Source: JALYOK01 sp963840785 | GTDB taxonomy: Bacteria > Pseudomonadota > Gammaproteobacteria > Burkholderiales > JALYOK01 | Assembly: GCA_963840785.1 (NCBI GenBank) | Contig: CAWJAF010000007.1 | Location: 1-64,000 of the forward strand | Direction: 5' to 3' | DNA length: 64,000 nucleotides | Shown: positions 53,169 through 61,545 of the stretch, in pieces | How positions within the stretch are numbered: the first letter of the stretch is position 1 | Layout: every line of letters starts with the position of its first letter | The notes under the pieces: generated by a model | What the model was told of the DNA's origin: nothing | Databases searched by the model: none | What the model saw: only the letters and a program-made list of their open reading frames with translations | Program-made: the position numbers and the translations under genes

Positions 53169-53591
53169 ATGACCGCCACCCAAAAATACCGCACACAGCA
53201 TGCGGAACTTTCTGCACTCGTTACGCAAATCACGTCTCTACTCGACGCTGTGGGCGTAAATAAAAACGCGGCCGAAAATCGCAATCTGATTTCCTCATTG
53301 GCAGGCAAGCTATCGATCCATCTTGCAATGGAAGACAAGTGCCTTTACCCAAAGCTCATGGCGCACAGCAACCCCGATGTTCGCGCGCTTTCAAAGCGTT
53401 ATTCGGAAGAAATGGGCACGCTTTCAGGCGACTTTATGCGATTTAATCAACGCTGGCTAACCGCTGAGCTCATTGAAAAGGATACGGCGAAATTTGTAGG
53501 CGAAACGACGATTGTTTTGGCCGCGCTGCAAGCACGGATCGAAAAAGAAAATAGCCAGCTATATAAACTGGTCGACAACCTTGACGATTAA
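53169..53591 (+). CDS. Hemerythrin-domain protein
   Basis: 140 residues forming a four-helix bundle. Histidine and acidic ligands are spaced as in hemerythrin-like proteins: H11 with E13 in RTQHAELSALV, and LSIHLAMEDKCLYPKLMAHS where H and E lie four residues apart. RYSEEMGTLSGDFMRFNQRW gives the later helix. It probably binds a di-iron site and oxygen or nitric oxide, or acts in iron-sulfur repair. It stands alone, and is convergent with dprA 8 bases away. Confidence 0.8.
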   Translation: MTATQKYRTQHAELSALVTQITSLLDAVGVNKNAAENRNLISSLAGKLSIHLAMEDKCLYPKLMAHSNPDVRALSKRYSEEMGTLSGDFMRFNQRWLTAELIEKDTAKFVGETTIVLAALQARIEKENSQLYKLVDNLDD

Positions 53592-53599
53592 GTCTGCGC

Positions 53600-54685
53600 T
53601 CATCTCACCAAGCGTTGATAGCGCCCGCCGGGTAGTGTTTGCACAACGCCGGCCAATTCAAGCTCTAATAATCTCGCGCTAATTTGTTCCGGTTGCAGTC
53701 CGGTTCTCGCAACTAAAACATCAAGTGGTTCGGGGTCGTGGCCTAAATGTTTGAGAACGGGGTCATCGCTTTCGATGGCATCAAGCGCGGCGCTTGATCC
53801 AATCGCACGCTGCACCCAGTTCAACTCTTCTAAAATATCCCCAGCACGTTCAACCAACTTGGCGCCCTGTTTGATTAATTGGTGACAGCCTTTTGATAAC
53901 GCCGAATGAATCGAGCCGGGAATGGCAAACACATCACGGCCTTGTTCCAACGCGAATCTTGCCGTAATTAACGATCCACTCGAAACCGCTGCCTCAACCA
54001 CTAGGCAACCCAGGCTCAAACCGCTAATAATGCGATTGCGGCGCGGGAAATTATTCGCCAACGCCGGAGTGCCCAGCGCAAACTCAGAAACTAAGGCGCC
54101 CTGCTGTGCTAGTTGGTGGGCAAGTTCTTTGTTACGCGCCGGATAGACGCGATCTAGTCCCGTGCCAACAACGGCGATGCTTTTACCGGCGCCCGCTAAG
54201 CCGCCAGTATGCGCAGCCGTATCAATACCCAGCGCCATACCGCTGACAATACACAAGCCGCTGAGGCTCAGGCTTTTCGAAAAACTCTCTGCGTTGTTGA
54301 CGCCCTGAGCCGTCGCATTGCGGCTTCCGACAACAGCAATCGCCTTAGCTTGCAGCAAATCAACGCGTCCAACTATGTAGATTAACGGCGGCGGATCTTC
54401 GGTTTCGAGCAACAACGGCGGATACGCCGGATCGCCCAAAGTCACGATGGCATGGTTCGGATGTTCTAGCCACGCCAAGGTCTTGTTGGTGATTTCGTCG
54501 CTGTCGTGGGAATTGATGCGATCGGCGAGTTTATGGCCGATGACCTGAGCCAAGCTCGATTCGCTCGCCGCGAGAATCGTTTCGGGCGAACCGAACTGCG
54601 CAAGCAATTTTCTGAGACTTTGGTCGCCCAGCCCGGGAATGACGCTTAGGCGAATCCAAGCCGCTGCGTCATCCGAGCCTGGCAT
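53600..54685 (-). CDS. dprA: DNA processing protein DprA
   Basis: 361 residues, intact. N-terminal SAM-like region (PGLGDQSLRKLLAQFGSPET), extended Rossmann fold with VVGSRNATAQGV, VSGMALGIDTAAHTGGLA, VVGTGLDRVYPARNKELAHQ and FPRRNRIISGLS, and a C-terminal winged-helix domain (PLDVLVARTGLQPEQISARL). It loads RecA on incoming single-stranded DNA during transformation. Ten bases after the LysM gene on the same strand. Confidence 0.97.
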   Translation of the reverse strand: MPGSDDAAAWIRLSVIPGLGDQSLRKLLAQFGSPETILAASESSLAQVIGHKLADRINSHDSDEITNKTLAWLEHPNHAIVTLGDPAYPPLLLETEDPPPLIYIVGRVDLLQAKAIAVVGSRNATAQGVNNAESFSKSLSLSGLCIVSGMALGIDTAAHTGGLAGAGKSIAVVGTGLDRVYPARNKELAHQLAQQGALVSEFALGTPALANNFPRRNRIISGLSLGCLVVEAAVSSGSLITARFALEQGRDVFAIPGSIHSALSKGCHQLIKQGAKLVERAGDILEELNWVQRAIGSSAALDAIESDDPVLKHLGHDPEPLDVLVARTGLQPEQISARLLELELAGVVQTLPGGRYQRLVR

Positions 54686-54694
54686 AGCTAGCGT

Positions 54695-55750
54695 TTAAGG
54701 CGTTTGAACGACATCGCCTAGATTGAATTGGCGCGTGCTTTGTAACACCAACGCGTAGCAAAGATTGTCGAATACGCGGAACACGAACACCAGCCCAACG
54801 CGCTCGTCCGGCAATTTTAGTTTTTTGCGCGGATCCAACTCTGACTTCACCCAATCGCCATTGCGGTAGGCTGCCAGCACGTGGCCGATCTCCATGCCGT
54901 CGCGCTTGCCGCGATTGATGGTGATGATGGAATTTTGCGCGACTTCATTGACAGAATTGTATGCGGACACAATTCGGCCTTTCACCATTTTGTCCGGCGC
55001 ATGCGGGACATACGCAATGTAAGCTTCTCCATCCGCATTGATCAAGCGATCACCACGATTGACTTCGAACTTGGAACGAACGATATCGGCAGTCGCTGGA
55101 TTACCAAAGCGCTTAATATACGCATCGCCGACGTAGACCGCCTCATAGCCAAGAATGACGCGTTCGTTGTCCGGGTCATAAAGTTTCTTGCCCGGACGAT
55201 AAATGTACCAGTCGCGGCCTTTGCTGCTGTCGATGCCTTCGACGTAGGCGATATTTCCCTTGCCGACGATGACACGATTGTCTTCGGACGCCAGAATCGC
55301 CGGCGACAACTTTAGCGCACCCTCTTGGACAAAAAGCGGTTTCGACAAGAACGGCTCGATGTCTTGGGCGCGGATGCTGGGAATAGCGCCTGCTTCTAAC
55401 GCTTCGCCGCGAACGCGCGGGCCGTATTTTTCCGCGCCAGCACTGCCGTCATCACTAATTTCTTGACCGTCGCGTAGCAATCGCAGACGCGGGTTGGCGC
55501 CGCTTTTATCCAGCGCAATGACATCGCCCGGATAAATCCAGTGGGGATTTTTGATTTCTTCTTTGTTCAGATTCCAGATTTCCGGCCAGCGCCATGGGCT
55601 TTCCAAGAATTTCCCGGAAATATCCCACAGCGTGTCGCCTTTGACCACCGTGTAGATGTCAGGCGCACCTTCTTTTAGCTTGAGTTCGTCCGCGTTTACG
55701 GGCAGCGCAAAGCAGCAGGCGAGAATGACAAGGGATATAATACGTCTCAT
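54695..55750 (-). CDS. LysM-domain periplasmic protein
   Basis: 351 residues from ATG 55750 (MRRIISLVILACCFALPVNA signal peptide; earlier in-frame codons lack one). A single LysM follows at about 30-80 (YTVVKGDTLWDISGKFLESP, WRWPEIWNLNKEEIKNPHWI, YPGDVIAL). The remaining 270 residues are beta-rich and typical of the LysM protein that neighbours dprA and def in betaproteobacteria. It binds peptidoglycan. Divergent from def with an 84-base gap. Confidence 0.92.
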   Translation of the reverse strand: MRRIISLVILACCFALPVNADELKLKEGAPDIYTVVKGDTLWDISGKFLESPWRWPEIWNLNKEEIKNPHWIYPGDVIALDKSGANPRLRLLRDGQEISDDGSAGAEKYGPRVRGEALEAGAIPSIRAQDIEPFLSKPLFVQEGALKLSPAILASEDNRVIVGKGNIAYVEGIDSSKGRDWYIYRPGKKLYDPDNERVILGYEAVYVGDAYIKRFGNPATADIVRSKFEVNRGDRLINADGEAYIAYVPHAPDKMVKGRIVSAYNSVNEVAQNSIITINRGKRDGMEIGHVLAAYRNGDWVKSELDPRKKLKLPDERVGLVFVFRVFDNLCYALVLQSTRQFNLGDVVQTP

Positions 55751-55834
55751 AGTCAGTCCTATCGTTATGTCAGGCAAAAAGCCTAAAGTGATTTACTAGA
55801 TTGTGCACATAATTTGTTAAATTAGCAAGATTTT

Positions 55835-56338
55835 ATGGCAATTCTCAATATTCTTAAGTATCCCGATCCGAGGCTTCACAGCGTCGCCAAGCCCGTCAGA
55901 GATGTAGACGACACCGTACGCAAGTTAATCGACGATATGGCGGAAACGATGTACGACGCGCCGGGTATCGGGCTTGCCGCGACGCAGGTGGATGAGCATC
56001 GCCAGATCATCGTCATCGATATCAGCGAAGAACGTAACGCTCTGAAGACCTTTATTAATCCGCGCCTGATCCAAGTCGAAGGCGTTGCGGAACACGAAGA
56101 AGGCTGCCTGTCGGTACCCGGCATTTTCGATAACGTCACCCGCGCGGAAAAAATAACCGTCGAGGCGCTCGACCGCGATGGCAAACGCTTTACGTTAGAT
56201 GCTGAAGGGCTGCTCGGCGTGTGTATTCAACACGAAATGGATCATCTCAAAGGCAAAGTTTTCGTCGAATATTTATCCCAGCTCAAACAAACCCGCATTC
56301 GTACCAAGATAAAAAAGGCGCAAAAGCGCGCTGCGTGA
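55835..56338 (+). CDS. def: Peptide deformylase
   Basis: 167 residues, intact. All three deformylase motifs are present: GIGLAATQ, EGCLSVPG and QHEMDH, providing the Cys and two His metal ligands and the catalytic Glu. It removes the formyl group from new proteins and is paired with fmt 88 bases downstream; a dispersed repeat fills the gap. Confidence 0.98.
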   Translation: MAILNILKYPDPRLHSVAKPVRDVDDTVRKLIDDMAETMYDAPGIGLAATQVDEHRQIIVIDISEERNALKTFINPRLIQVEGVAEHEEGCLSVPGIFDNVTRAEKITVEALDRDGKRFTLDAEGLLGVCIQHEMDHLKGKVFVEYLSQLKQTRIRTKIKKAQKRAA

Positions 56339-56362
56339 GACCATCCTCGAGAACCGCTTGGA

Positions 56363-56417
56363 TGCTTACTCCTGGCAATGTATGCCTGGAGAGCCGCGCT
56401 GGGATTGCCTCTCAGGC
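56363..56417 (+). repeat. Dispersed intergenic repeat, copy B
   Basis: Between def and fmt: ATGCTTACTCCTGGCAATGT, ATGCCTGGAGAGCCGCGCTG and GGATTGCCTCTCAGGCC. Same block order as copy D (664-720) and A (58996-59051). It separates two genes that are usually nearly contiguous. Confidence 0.55.
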
Positions 56418-56426
56418 CATGCGTAA

Positions 56427-57356
56427 ATGCGCCTAATTTTCGCGGGTACGCCCGATTTTGCTGCCGCGGCATTCGCCGCGCTGATCGCAGCAAATCACGA
56501 TGTAAAGCTAGTGCTCACTCAACCAGATCGCCCGGCAGGACGAGGCATGAAGGAAACATCGAGCCCAGTTAAGCGCCTGGCGTCGCAACACGGCATCGAC
56601 GTATTTCAGCCTCCTTCCCTGAAAAATCCGGCTGATCAAGCAGCAATCGCCGCGGTTCAAAGCGATGTGATGATCGTCGCCGCCTATGGTTTGATCTTGC
56701 CGCAAGCCGTGCTCGATTTGCCGCGCCTAGGCTGCATCAACATTCACGCTTCGCTGTTGCCGCGCTGGCGCGGCGCCGCGCCGATTCAGCGCGCCATTCT
56801 CGCCGGCGATCAAGAAACCGGCATCACCATCATGCAAATGGAAGCGGGACTCGATACTGGCCCGATGTTGCTGGTCGGCAAAACACCCATCGCCGCGGAC
56901 GACACCACCGCCACGCTGCACGACAAACTCGCCGCCCAAGGCGCGAAGCTCATCGTCGAGGCCCTGGCGAAACTGGAAAAAAACCAATTACCCGCAACAA
57001 AGCAACCCAGCGCGGGCGTGACGTACGCCGAAAAAATTCTCAAACAAGAAGCCGTCATCGACTGGAACTTGCCCGCGCAAGAAATCGAGCGGCGCATCCG
57101 CGCGCTGCAACCGTTTCCCGTGACGCAAACCCCGTGGCGCGGCGAAGCGCTGAAAATTTGGCGGGCGAAAAGCCTTGCCGATGAAGGCGATCTACCGGGC
57201 GCGCTACGCATCACTAATGCCAAGCGTCTGATTGTCGGGTGCGGTGTTGGCGCGCTGGAAATTCTCGAACTCCAACGCGCAGGCGGCAAACGCCTCAGCA
57301 CCAGGGAATTTCTCGCCGGAAACATGTTCGCCGTTGGCGAACGATTTGACAGTTGA
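56427..57356 (+). CDS. fmt: Methionyl-tRNA formyltransferase
   Basis: 309 residues, intact. N-terminal formyltransferase domain with LTQPDRPAGRGMKE, the catalytic INIHASLLPRWRGAAPIQRA (Asn, His and the folate-binding loop) and GITIMQMEAGLDTGPMLL, then the C-terminal OB-like domain. It formylates initiator Met-tRNA. Confidence 0.98.
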   Translation: MRLIFAGTPDFAAAAFAALIAANHDVKLVLTQPDRPAGRGMKETSSPVKRLASQHGIDVFQPPSLKNPADQAAIAAVQSDVMIVAAYGLILPQAVLDLPRLGCINIHASLLPRWRGAAPIQRAILAGDQETGITIMQMEAGLDTGPMLLVGKTPIAADDTTATLHDKLAAQGAKLIVEALAKLEKNQLPATKQPSAGVTYAEKILKQEAVIDWNLPAQEIERRIRALQPFPVTQTPWRGEALKIWRAKSLADEGDLPGALRITNAKRLIVGCGVGALEILELQRAGGKRLSTREFLAGNMFAVGERFDS

Positions 57357-57381
57357 TCTTTTCCGGAGCCAGAACCCAAAG

Positions 57382-57471
57382 GTAGGGTGGATCAAGCAAA
57401 GCGGATCCACCATGGCGAACGTAGTTCGCTTTTTTTTCGATGGTGGATCCGCTGCGCTTGATCCACCCTAC
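57382..57471. repeat. Palindromic element with 32-bp arms between fmt and the pentapeptide gene
   Basis: GTAGGGTGGATCAAGC-AAAG-CGGATCCACCAT (57382-57413) and its reverse complement (57440-57471) match at 30 of 32 positions. The 26-base centre carries the terminator at 57415-57437. GGGTGGATCAAGC...GGATCCACC-type palindromes occur as dispersed copies in many proteobacteria; this is a probable member. Confidence 0.85.
57415..57437 (+). terminator. Intrinsic terminator nested in the palindrome
   Basis: GCGAAC-GTA-GTTCGC, a 6-bp stem, followed by eight Ts. It lies exactly in the loop of the 32-bp-arm palindrome. It ends fmt on the plus strand. Confidence 0.85.
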
Positions 57472-57494
57472 GACGTCCGCGCGGCGTGTAAAAA

Positions 57495-58871
57495 TCAACG
57501 CAAGCGGAATCGATTACGCAAACCAAGTAGAAAAAGAAAAGTCAATAAGAGACCTGCGAGGGATTGAAATGCGGAAAAAAATTGTGCCAACATTGTGGTT
57601 GAAACTTTAATTGCTGAGTCACCTGGAGCGATCCACGAAAAACTCGCAAGCATTTTCGCAATACTGATTTGACCCGCTTCATAGAACGTTACCGCCGCCC
57701 CAGCGCGCTGACTCGAACTCGCTAGCCAGACAAGAACGCCAATCTCAAATAGCGCAATAAACCAGAATACCGGCCGAGTTACGCTGTTACCGTAGTTACT
57801 CGTCCATTCATAAAGAAAATTCATCCACCACTCAAACGACCATCTCTTTTGTAGCTCGCGCCGCGCGCGCAACTCTTTGCGAAAAAAGAATTGCTCGTCT
57901 TCGTGTTTCTTGAGCTTCTCCATTTCTTGCTTCAAGCGCGCATATGCATCAACTTGTTGATGCAGTGAAATTTCTACCTCTTCAGGATTCAGGATGAACA
58001 ACGGCGCTGGCCACCTAACGGCGCTCCACGACGTGCCTTCGTGTAGATCTGCGCCAAAAAACTCGGGAACAAAAGTGGTAAATCGCGCTTGTGAAAAACT
58101 AGTCTTAGAGAAAAACTTAGCATTAACAAAGCTACTTAAGAAATTGAACGTTGTTGAGTTAAAACTTGTCACGCCTTGAAAAGTCACTGCGTCATAGTTA
58201 ACTTGCTCGTTAAATGTTATTCGATCGAACGACACTTCATTCTCAAAAGCTGTCCCACGAAAAGTCACATTCTCGTTAAATGATGCGGCATTAAATGTAG
58301 TCCATAGTTTAAATGCCGAATTAATGAACATCGTCAGACCGTTAAACGCCGTCGAGCTGAACGAGACTTCATCCTTAAATGTTACTGACGAGAAACTAGC
58401 GAACGCGTCGAAGTACGTAGAATCGAAGTAAGCTCCTCCGAGGAAGGTCGAAGCCGCGAAATTCGCGTCCCCATGGAACTTGGTCGATGTGAATTTCGCG
58501 CCTTGCGGGAAAATATAGCCGCGAAAAGAACAATCTTCTTCAAAAATATTGCCTGTAAAATCCGGACGATCAAAAGGGCTTGGTAAAGATATGTCCTCGC
58601 GACCAGATCTTTTCAAAGCAGCGGTGAAGTGTTCTGTTTTCGCAAGGTCGGAAAAAGTCGTCAGTTCGATACTAGTGAAGCCGTTTTCGATTAAGGTTTT
58701 TCGCTTTTCTTCACTTAACGCCGCGGCGACCCAGGCGTTCCACGAAATGCGATTTTTCTTTGCGAGGTCTTCGTCAATCTTTACACCGGTTTGTTCACCA
58801 TAAAGCGTCGCCAACCAATACCATGGGTTGTCATTGGCGGGCGTTAGCTCGGTTTTTTCTGAATCGTTCAT
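57495..58871 (-). CDS. Membrane-anchored pentapeptide-repeat protein
   Basis: 458 residues, intact. The N-terminal 100 residues are unrecognised. From about 100 to 270 runs a long series of F-spaced five-residue units (FHGDANFAASTFLGGAYFDS, FSSVTFKDEVSFSSTAFNGL, FNSTTFNFLSSF), a Pentapeptide_3-type beta-helix. A charged, coiled-coil-like stretch follows (QEMEKLKKHEDEQFFFRKEL), then two membrane segments (FWFIALFEIGVLVWLA and SLAGLLLTFLFLLGL) at the C-terminus. The role is unknown; similar architecture resembles ion-channel-fused repeat proteins. No partner gene is close. Confidence 0.8.
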   Translation of the reverse strand: MNDSEKTELTPANDNPWYWLATLYGEQTGVKIDEDLAKKNRISWNAWVAAALSEEKRKTLIENGFTSIELTTFSDLAKTEHFTAALKRSGREDISLPSPFDRPDFTGNIFEEDCSFRGYIFPQGAKFTSTKFHGDANFAASTFLGGAYFDSTYFDAFASFSSVTFKDEVSFSSTAFNGLTMFINSAFKLWTTFNAASFNENVTFRGTAFENEVSFDRITFNEQVNYDAVTFQGVTSFNSTTFNFLSSFVNAKFFSKTSFSQARFTTFVPEFFGADLHEGTSWSAVRWPAPLFILNPEEVEISLHQQVDAYARLKQEMEKLKKHEDEQFFFRKELRARRELQKRWSFEWWMNFLYEWTSNYGNSVTRPVFWFIALFEIGVLVWLASSSQRAGAAVTFYEAGQISIAKMLASFSWIAPGDSAIKVSTTMLAQFFSAFQSLAGLLLTFLFLLGLRNRFRLR

Positions 58872-58880
58872 GGAGGCTCA

Positions 58881-58962
58881 GTTCGCCGTCCCCGCGAAGG
58901 CGGGGACCCAGCGTCGTTCGCTGAAAGACACTGGATTCCCGCCTTCTCGGGAACGACGAATT
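58881..58962. repeat. CCCGCGAAGGCGGG-type palindromic repeat
   Basis: TTCGCCGTCCCCGCGAAGGC with GGGGACCCAG and, inverted, CTGGATTCCCGCCTTCTCGG with GAACGACGAA. The 30-base arms match at about 25 positions. This is the familiar dispersed palindrome of beta- and gammaproteobacteria. It adjoins copy A of the shorter repeat. Confidence 0.8.
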
Positions 58963-58995
58963 GGTATTGAGTCCGCCGTGCCAGAAACCGCGTGG

Positions 58996-59051
58996 ATACT
59001 GGCTCCTGGCACGGCATGCTTGAAGAAGCTCACCACGATTGCCTCCTGGCA
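58996..59051 (+). repeat. Dispersed intergenic repeat, copy A
   Basis: GATACTGGCTCCTGGCACGG, CATGCTTGAAGAAGCTCACC and ACGATTGCCTCCTGGCAAAC. Same family as 664-720, 7143-7192 and 56363-56417. It follows the amidohydrolase stop side by only a few bases. Confidence 0.5.
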
Positions 59052-59054
59052 AAC

Positions 59055-60521
59055 CTACGTCGTAACCCACCCATACCAGCGATGACTCGGCTGCGCGCCT
59101 TCTTCTAAATACGCCATTTTCATTTTGCTTAGAAAATCCTTCGGCATTTCGTTGCGTTTTGCGGCGACATCGACGTTGAAAATCTTTGCGCTGTTGAGGC
59201 CGAAAATTTTTTCTTTCACCGCCCGTGTGAGTGGCGCGTAACCGTGCTTCTCGATCAATTCATCGGGAATTTGGAAGCGGCGCATGGCTTCGATTTGCCA
59301 TTGCGGCGTGCCGTACCAAATGGAGTCGGTGCCCCACAGCAGATGATCGTCGCCGAACGCATTGATGATTTGCCCGAGCAAGTGTGCGCACGCGCTGGGG
59401 TTGGTGGAAACCAGTTGCGCGAAGGTGGAGCCGAGTTCCATGTAGATATTGTTGATGCCCGGCTCTTTCTTTTTCATCTCGCAAAATTCCGTGGTCCACG
59501 GTACCTCACCATTTGGCTTGGGCGCGTTGACGTTGAGTAGGCCGGAGTGATAAACCATGAAATCGATATCGGGAAAATCCTTCGCCGCTTTGATGAGATC
59601 GCGCGGATGGTTGTAGTCGGCCACCGTGCCGAGGGGAAGGCCCTTGTGTACGCAAAAGCGCTTCACGCCGAGTTTGCGCGCCTGTTCGAGCGCGGGATAG
59701 GCAATTTTTTCGTCGTCGAGAAACCAGCCATGCTCGAAACCTTTCGGGCAAGAGCCGGTGTAGGCTTTCCACGCGTCGATTTTCAATTCTTGCGCTTGCA
59801 TCGCCATGAAATCCAAATCGCTTTTGCCAAGTTGCGGTGTGACCAGGCCGTGGGACAGCATACGCCGCGATTGCGTGACGCGATTGATCTCATCGCGAAC
59901 CAGCGTCATTTCCTTCGGTGGCACAACGGCTTCGTGAGGATAGGGGCCGGGCGGCGTGGAGATCAAACCGATCGCGGTTTCGCTATCGAAGAAGACTTCT
60001 TTGATGAAGTTTTGCCACGATAAGTCTTGTAGTGTTCCACTATCGGATTTCAGCGCAGGGTTGAAGCCCTGTGCGCGTTTGCGCAGGCCCATGAGCCCGC
60101 CTTTAGTGACGGCCCCCTTGCGCTGCGCTTCTGCATTTTGCGGATCGAAATTGTCGCCGACGTAGTGCAGTTGCACATCGAAAATAAAATAGGGATCGCC
60201 GGTCGCGGCGCGCGCTGCTTCAATCTCGACAGCTTCTGCTTCGCTGACGTTGAAATATTTTCCGAACACCGTGTTCATCGCCAGGAATGCTGTTGCCATG
60301 CCGCTGCCGGTGCGCAAAAATTCGCGGCGGCTTAATCCTAAGCGCGGCGCTAGCGCATCGGCGCGCGCCAGAACACGTTGTTCCACTTCGCGCTGCGCCG
60401 GCGTTTGCGGTTGTGGCTGAAATTCCTCGTTGGAAACGAGTTTGGTCGGAATGGGCGATTCGGTTTCATAACCTTGACGCATACCGCGCTCGATGTGAAA
60501 CCCGTTGCGATGTTGTTTCAT
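59055..60521 (-). CDS. Tat-exported amidohydrolase-family protein
   Basis: 488 residues from ATG 60521, chosen for the GAGGAG site upstream. About 60 residues of polar leader precede the twin-arginine motif SRREFLRTGSGMATAFLAMN. The rest is an Amidohydro_2-type TIM barrel: FDVQLHYVG near the first strand, DFMVYHSGLLN (His), and DHLLWGTDSIWYGTPQWQIE (Asp, catalytic end). Such enzymes decarboxylate or hydrolyse aromatic or cyclic acids. Export is unusual and the length of the leader before the Tat motif is odd. Substrate unknown. Confidence 0.82.
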   Translation of the reverse strand: MKQHRNGFHIERGMRQGYETESPIPTKLVSNEEFQPQPQTPAQREVEQRVLARADALAPRLGLSRREFLRTGSGMATAFLAMNTVFGKYFNVSEAEAVEIEAARAATGDPYFIFDVQLHYVGDNFDPQNAEAQRKGAVTKGGLMGLRKRAQGFNPALKSDSGTLQDLSWQNFIKEVFFDSETAIGLISTPPGPYPHEAVVPPKEMTLVRDEINRVTQSRRMLSHGLVTPQLGKSDLDFMAMQAQELKIDAWKAYTGSCPKGFEHGWFLDDEKIAYPALEQARKLGVKRFCVHKGLPLGTVADYNHPRDLIKAAKDFPDIDFMVYHSGLLNVNAPKPNGEVPWTTEFCEMKKKEPGINNIYMELGSTFAQLVSTNPSACAHLLGQIINAFGDDHLLWGTDSIWYGTPQWQIEAMRRFQIPDELIEKHGYAPLTRAVKEKIFGLNSAKIFNVDVAAKRNEMPKDFLSKMKMAYLEEGAQPSHRWYGWVTT

Positions 60522-60696
60522 GAATATCTCCTCTGGTGATTCATCGTATTGTAAAGTACCGACATCGCCGCTGTGCAAGCAGATGATTCGTTCGGATAAA
60601 ATTCAACAAGCGGCGGGAACAACGGTTGAAAATCTCGCTCTTAACCGCATATACAGCGGGAACAAATAGCCGTTCACTACACAGAAAGGAAACGCA
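60522..60696. other. Divergent gap amidohydrolase/htpX, no feature seen
   Basis: A 175-base gap. AGAAAGGAAACGC provides the htpX ribosome-binding site. I see no clear promoter or repeat. Confidence 0.3.
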
Positions 60697-61545
60697 ATGT
60701 TAGGCAATTGGCTCAAAACCAGCATCTTGATGGCGGGCATCGTCGCGCTGTTCGGCGTGGTGGGTGCGGCCATTGGCGGCGGCACGGGCATGATGGTCGC
60801 GTTGCTGGTCGGCGTCGGGATGAATTTCTACGCCTATTGGTTTTCCGACAAAATGGTGTTGCGCATGTATAACGCGCAAGAAGTCGACGAAGCCAGCGGC
60901 GGCAGCTACTACCGCATGGTGAAAGAACTCGCGGCCAAGGCCGAGTTGCCGATGCCGCGTGTTTACATCATTAACGAAGATCAACCGAACGCGTTTGCCA
61001 CCGGCCGCAATCCGGAAAACGCCGCCGTCGCTGCAACGACCGGCATCATGCGCGTTCTTTCCGAACGCGAACTACGCGGCGTGATGGCGCACGAATTGGC
61101 GCATGTGAAGCATCGCGATATTCTGACGTCGACGATTTCCGCGACCGTAGCCGGTGCCATTTCTTCCATCGCGCAATTCGGCATGTTCTTCGGCGGTAAT
61201 CGTGACCAAGAAGGCCACAGCAGCGGCCTTTCCGGAATCTTAGTGATGATCTTGGCGCCCATCGCTGCGATGCTGATTCAGTTCGCGATTTCACGCGCGC
61301 GCGAGTTCGAGGCCGATCGCGGCGGCTCGGAAATTTCCGGCGATCCGCAGGCACTTGCATCGGCGCTGGATAAAATTCATCGCTACGCCAAAGGCATTCC
61401 TATGCCGACAGCGGAAGCGCATCCGGAAACCGGTCAAATGATGATTATGAATCCGCTGTCCGGCGGCAATCTCGCTGGCCTATTTAGCACGCACCCCGAC
61501 ACCGGCGAACGAATCGCCCGGCTTGAGGCCATGGCGCGCGCTTGA
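60697..61545 (+). CDS. htpX: Membrane zinc metalloprotease HtpX
   Basis: 282 residues, intact. Two N-terminal membrane segments (SILMAGIVALFGVVGAAIGG, MMVALLVGVGMNFYAYWF), the HEXXH motif HELAHVKHRDIL, two more membrane segments, and the ligand-bearing EFEADRGGSEISGDP. It degrades misfolded membrane proteins with FtsH. Its stop overlaps the rsmB start (TTGA). Confidence 0.97.
   Translation: MLGNWLKTSILMAGIVALFGVVGAAIGGGTGMMVALLVGVGMNFYAYWFSDKMVLRMYNAQEVDEASGGSYYRMVKELAAKAELPMPRVYIINEDQPNAFATGRNPENAAVAATTGIMRVLSERELRGVMAHELAHVKHRDILTSTISATVAGAISSIAQFGMFFGGNRDQEGHSSGLSGILVMILAPIAAMLIQFAISRAREFEADRGGSEISGDPQALASALDKIHRYAKGIPMPTAEAHPETGQMMIMNPLSGGNLAGLFSTHPDTGERIARLEAMARA

Noticed and set aside
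57382..57471. Insertion sequence between fmt and the pentapeptide gene
   Set aside because: No transposase frame and only 90 bases; it is a palindromic repeat.
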